Position numbers and translations under genes: made by a program. From contig VGPI01000090.1 in the NCBI GenBank assembly GCA_016875595.1, positions 1-7,908 on the forward strand: 7,908 nucleotides of DNA, in the 5' to 3' direction. Below the pieces are notes generated by a model. That model was not told the DNA's origin. It searched no databases and saw only the letters and a list, made by a program, of their open reading frames with translations. Of the stretch, positions 7,465 through 7,908 are shown piece after piece; positions within the stretch are counted from its first letter, which is position 1; the number at the start of each line of letters is the position of its first letter. Origin of the DNA: Candidatus Cloacimonadota bacterium. GTDB taxonomy: Bacteria; Cloacimonadota; Cloacimonadia; Cloacimonadales; Cloacimonadaceae.

Positions 7465-7713
7465 TCACAAGAGCGAAGGGATTGTGATGACCTGGGACAA
7501 GCTGCTGAAAGGATGTACTGCCCGACTCACCGTCAGCAGGACCATGCCGGCAGCATCGGTATCGATGCTTTTTATCCTTGCCGTGTGCATTTCGGTATTC
7601 AGGGTCAGGATCGGGTCATTGCTGATGCTATTGAGCAGAGCGCTAAACAGACAAAGGGTCAGCGTCAGCCAGAGCGTTTGCCGGCGCAAATTGGCTTGAG
7701 CGGGTGTTGTCAT
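7465..7713 (-). CDS. Unidentified ORF, probably the 5' remnant of a truncated gene
   Basis: This is an 82-residue reading frame on the minus strand starting at ATG 7713. A consensus SD AAGGAGG (complement of 7725-7731) lies 11 bases upstream, which is slightly long. The N-terminus has arginines followed by a hydrophobic stretch LWLTLTLCLFSALL (about residues 14-27), consistent with a signal anchor or signal peptide. The last 28 or so residues are antisense to conserved oxidoreductase codons (TWDKLLKG, ARLTVSR), so only the first 55 or so residues (7713 to about 7550) are likely to be original gene sequence. The frame then runs on by chance to 7465. I do not recognise the family. Codon choice in the first part looks natural, with many CTG, ATC and ACC codons. 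It could also be a chance frame, since it is short. Confidence 0.35.
   Translation of the reverse strand: MTTPAQANLRRQTLWLTLTLCLFSALLNSISNDPILTLNTEMHTARIKSIDTDAAGMVLLTVSRAVHPFSSLSQVITIPSLL
7552..7573 (+). terminator. Terminator-like hairpin at the end of oxidoreductase similarity
   Basis: AGCATCG (7552-7558), loop GTAT, then CGATGCT (7563-7569) form a perfect 7-bp stem followed by TTTT (7570-7573). It starts within a few bases of where protein-family similarity on the + strand is lost. It has intrinsic-terminator form for + strand transcription, though the stem is short and only moderately GC-rich. Confidence 0.4.
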
Positions 7714-7764
7714 CCTCTTCGGATCCTCCTTGGTTTGCTATCGGGAACAAAACGCTTGCTGCAC

Positions 7765-7793
7765 ACCATTGAGTAAGATGATTATTTTGTCAA
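7765..7793 (-). promoter_or_regulatory. Candidate minus-strand promoter for the ORF starting at 7713
   Basis: On the minus strand TTGACA (complement of 7788-7793) lies about 75 bp before the ATG at 7713. With a 17-bp spacer the -10 position reads AATGGT (complement of 7765-7770), a weak match. Position and orientation fit the SD-preceded ORF, but only the -35 box is convincing. Confidence 0.25.
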
Positions 7794-7833
7794 GTACGGG
7801 GTAGTAAAACTTTTCTAACAGGGCGTCTGTAGC

Positions 7834-7863
7834 ACGCTTTCAAAGGCAGAGCGTTGCCTCTGC
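7834..7863. other. Overlapping small inverted repeats in noncoding tail
   Basis: Three mutually exclusive short stems overlap here: ACGCT/AGCGT (7834-7838 with 7850-7854), AGGCA/TGCCT (7844-7848 with 7855-7859) and GCAGAG/CTCTGC (7846-7851 with 7858-7863). No T run follows. The surrounding stretch 7714-7908 has no credible gene. A TTGACT at 7889-7894 could be the -35 box of a promoter cut by the window edge. Significance is uncertain. Confidence 0.25.
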
Positions 7864-7908
7864 TGACCGGGTCGGATGAAGATAATCCTTGACTTTCCTA
7901 ATCATTTC

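Larger units (their letters stand above)
7144..7699 (+). pseudogene. Broken flavodoxin-fold NAD(P)H oxidoreductase gene (frameshift and lost C-terminus)
   Basis: Translation from GTG 7157 gives IKSHPPAESFRHAL, then IEAGHVV, KLSDLDLVP, LLVFAYPTSW and TWDKLLKG. This is the pattern of flavodoxin-like NAD(P)H dehydrogenases (quinone/FMN-dependent reductases, modulator-of-drug-activity type). Upstream, ATG 7144 has a good SD (GAGGA, 7135-7139) and encodes MRIV, but in a different frame. Removing one A at 7156 would join it as MRIVVIKSHPP, a typical family start. From ATG as it stands, translation stops at 7207-7209. GTG 7157 could itself serve as a start (GAGGA at 7146-7150), giving a shortened first beta strand. 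After about 7549 the frame stays open to 7699 but no longer resembles the family, so the C-terminal third, including the usual GHRALK-type region, is replaced. An 11-G run lies inside. A sequencing error could explain the frameshift but not the lost C-terminus. Confidence 0.72.

Noticed and set aside
7393..7776. 127-codon + strand frame in the broken region
   Set aside because: It overlaps conserved oxidoreductase codons in another frame and lacks a ribosome binding site or recognisable motifs.

Overview
The window is a bacterial housekeeping operon on the + strand, flanked by repeats on the left and decaying genes on the right. The order is rpsU (S21) - cvpA-like membrane protein - mutS2 - dnaG (primase) - rpoD (primary sigma factor). 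Base composition looks close to balanced. Shine-Dalgarno-type sites precede rpsU, cvpA and rpoD, so the host uses ordinary SD initiation for at least part of this operon. The gene content does not fix the phylum. The combination of an rpsU/dnaG/rpoD core with cvpA-mutS2, plus short GC-rich hairpin repeats, would fit an uncultured FCB-group lineage such as Cloacimonadota, but this is an impression and not a demonstrated assignment.

Layout. Positions 1-194 hold two full copies and one truncated copy of an 85-bp tandem repeat that carries two small hairpins and no gene. Positions 195-270 are the rpsU leader with a TTGACA box and a ribosome binding site. rpsU (271-477) is followed by about 200 bp of noncoding DNA holding a strong hairpin (586-628), probably a partial terminator that separates abundant rpsU mRNA from the rest. 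cvpA, mutS2, dnaG and rpoD then follow with gaps of 18, 7 and 8 bp and are very likely co-transcribed. The operon ends at a perfect 9-bp hairpin with a UCCG loop and a short U run (7105-7129).

The genes form a variant of the classic macromolecular-synthesis operon (translation: S21; replication: primase; transcription: sigma-70). Here two genes sit between rpsU and dnaG: a CvpA-family membrane protein and the ATPase MutS2. MutS2 has intact Walker motifs, but its C-terminal Smr domain has lost the acidic/basic signature of the LDLRG motif (it reads LKLLG) while keeping HGKGTG.

Right of the operon (7144-7908) the DNA looks degraded. A flavodoxin-fold NAD(P)H oxidoreductase gene has an apparent one-base insertion after codon 4, an 11-G run, and loses family similarity at about 7549. 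Directly after that point lies a terminator-like hairpin (7552-7573). On the opposite strand is the apparent 5' end of an unidentified gene (start at 7713) with an SD sequence and a hydrophobic N-terminus. The simplest reading is a rearrangement joint between two truncated genes. I see no clear evidence of a wholly new system. The repeat array, the altered MutS2 Smr motif and the broken tail are the points most worth checking.
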